Source: Anaerolineales bacterium
Lineage (GTDB): Bacteria > Chloroflexota > Anaerolineae > Anaerolineales > E44-bin32
Length of the DNA: 5,400 bases
Assembly: GCA_030668545.1 (NCBI GenBank)
Contig: DAOUTT010000167.1
Span: 1 to 5,400, forward strand
Reading direction: 5' to 3'
Positions 5,139 through 5,400 of the stretch are shown here, one piece after another. The position numbers were made by a program, and so were the translations under genes. The notes beneath the pieces were generated by a model. The model saw nothing but the letters and a program-made list of their open reading frames with translations. It was not told the DNA's origin and made no database searches. Position 1 is the first letter of the stretch, and each line of letters starts with the position of its first letter.

Positions 5139-5400
5139 ATGCTTTCTAGCAAATTACATCGGCTCTCACGCCTACTAATACTGACGCTGCTCCTATCCCT
5201 GCTATTCCTCACAGCAGGTTGTGACCGTTTAGATGATCTTCAACCTCTTGTTCTGGACCTGATTGGCGGAGGGGCGACACCATCCGCGCCGCTCCCTGAC
5301 TATATTGTTGTCGCAGTTAAAGATGTGCCCGATCAGGCGGTAGATGTGTCACCCGTGCAGCTTCGTGAGGAGGCGGCCGAGATATTGCGCGTTCTCTCGA
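5139..5400 (+). CDS. Lipoprotein, 5' part only (runs off the window)
   Basis: The frame is open from the ATG at 5139 to the window edge, giving the first 87 residues. Residues 1-28 form a lipoprotein signal peptide: a basic N-region (K5, R8, R11), a long Leu-rich core at 12-24 and the lipobox TAGC with C28, followed by Asp at +2. A short linker with Gly/Pro/Ser (43-53) leads to DYIVVAVKDV at 54-63, probably the first beta strand of the exported domain, and then to a predicted helix from about residue 74 (QLREEAAEILRVLS). I cannot name the family from this much. It is divergent from the PD40 lipoprotein gene and has its own ribosome binding site. Being exported and lipidated is well supported; function is unknown. 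Confidence 0.78.
   Translation, partial: MLSSKLHRLSRLLILTLLLSLLFLTAGCDRLDDLQPLVLDLIGGGATPSAPLPDYIVVAVKDVPDQAVDVSPVQLREEAAEILRVLS

Noticed and set aside
1..5400. CRISPR array, tRNA, rRNA, insertion sequence or toxin-antitoxin pair
   Set aside because: No regularly spaced repeats, cloverleaf-like sequence, transposase, terminal inverted repeats or small paired genes were seen on either strand.

Overview
The window comes from a bacterium, and its content suggests a Chloroflexota (Anaerolineae-like) or similar environmental lineage. The clues are a predicted secreted lipoprotein whose signal peptide leads into a long Thr/Pro/Ser linker and then a WD40 propeller, a run of further lipoproteins, and moderate GC by eye. 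This placement is inference: there is no rRNA or other marker gene here.

Layout. Positions 1-161 are upstream sequence with a promoter-like element lying almost on the start codon of the first gene. 162-1418 (+) encodes a 12-TM major facilitator superfamily efflux pump resembling MdtG-type drug:H+ antiporters. 1419-1761 is a non-coding gap with several short perfect inverted repeats. 1762-2910 (+) encodes a WD40 lipoprotein with seven recognisable blades. 2911-3070 is a short gap carrying the best sigma70-type promoter of the window (TTGCCC, 17 bp, TATAGT). 3071-3769 (+) encodes a lipoprotein of no family I recognise. 3787-4788 (-) encodes a lipoprotein with about five PD40/TolB-like propeller repeats, and it converges on the previous gene with 17 bp between the stop codons. 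4789-5138 is a divergent intergenic region. 5139 to the window edge (+) is the 5' part of a fourth lipoprotein gene that runs off the end.

How the genes fit together. The efflux pump seems to be its own transcription unit. The next four genes all carry lipoprotein signal peptides with a lipobox cysteine, and two of them are beta-propellers from different repeat families. The region therefore looks like a cell-envelope locus of surface-anchored proteins. The genes are spaced well apart or on opposite strands, so a single operon is unlikely. I found no CRISPR array, tRNA, rRNA, transposase or clear T-tract terminator. I do not see strong evidence for a new biological system. The observations most worth checking are the near-leaderless, repeat-spanned promoter of the pump gene and the cluster of lipoproteins of unknown partnership.
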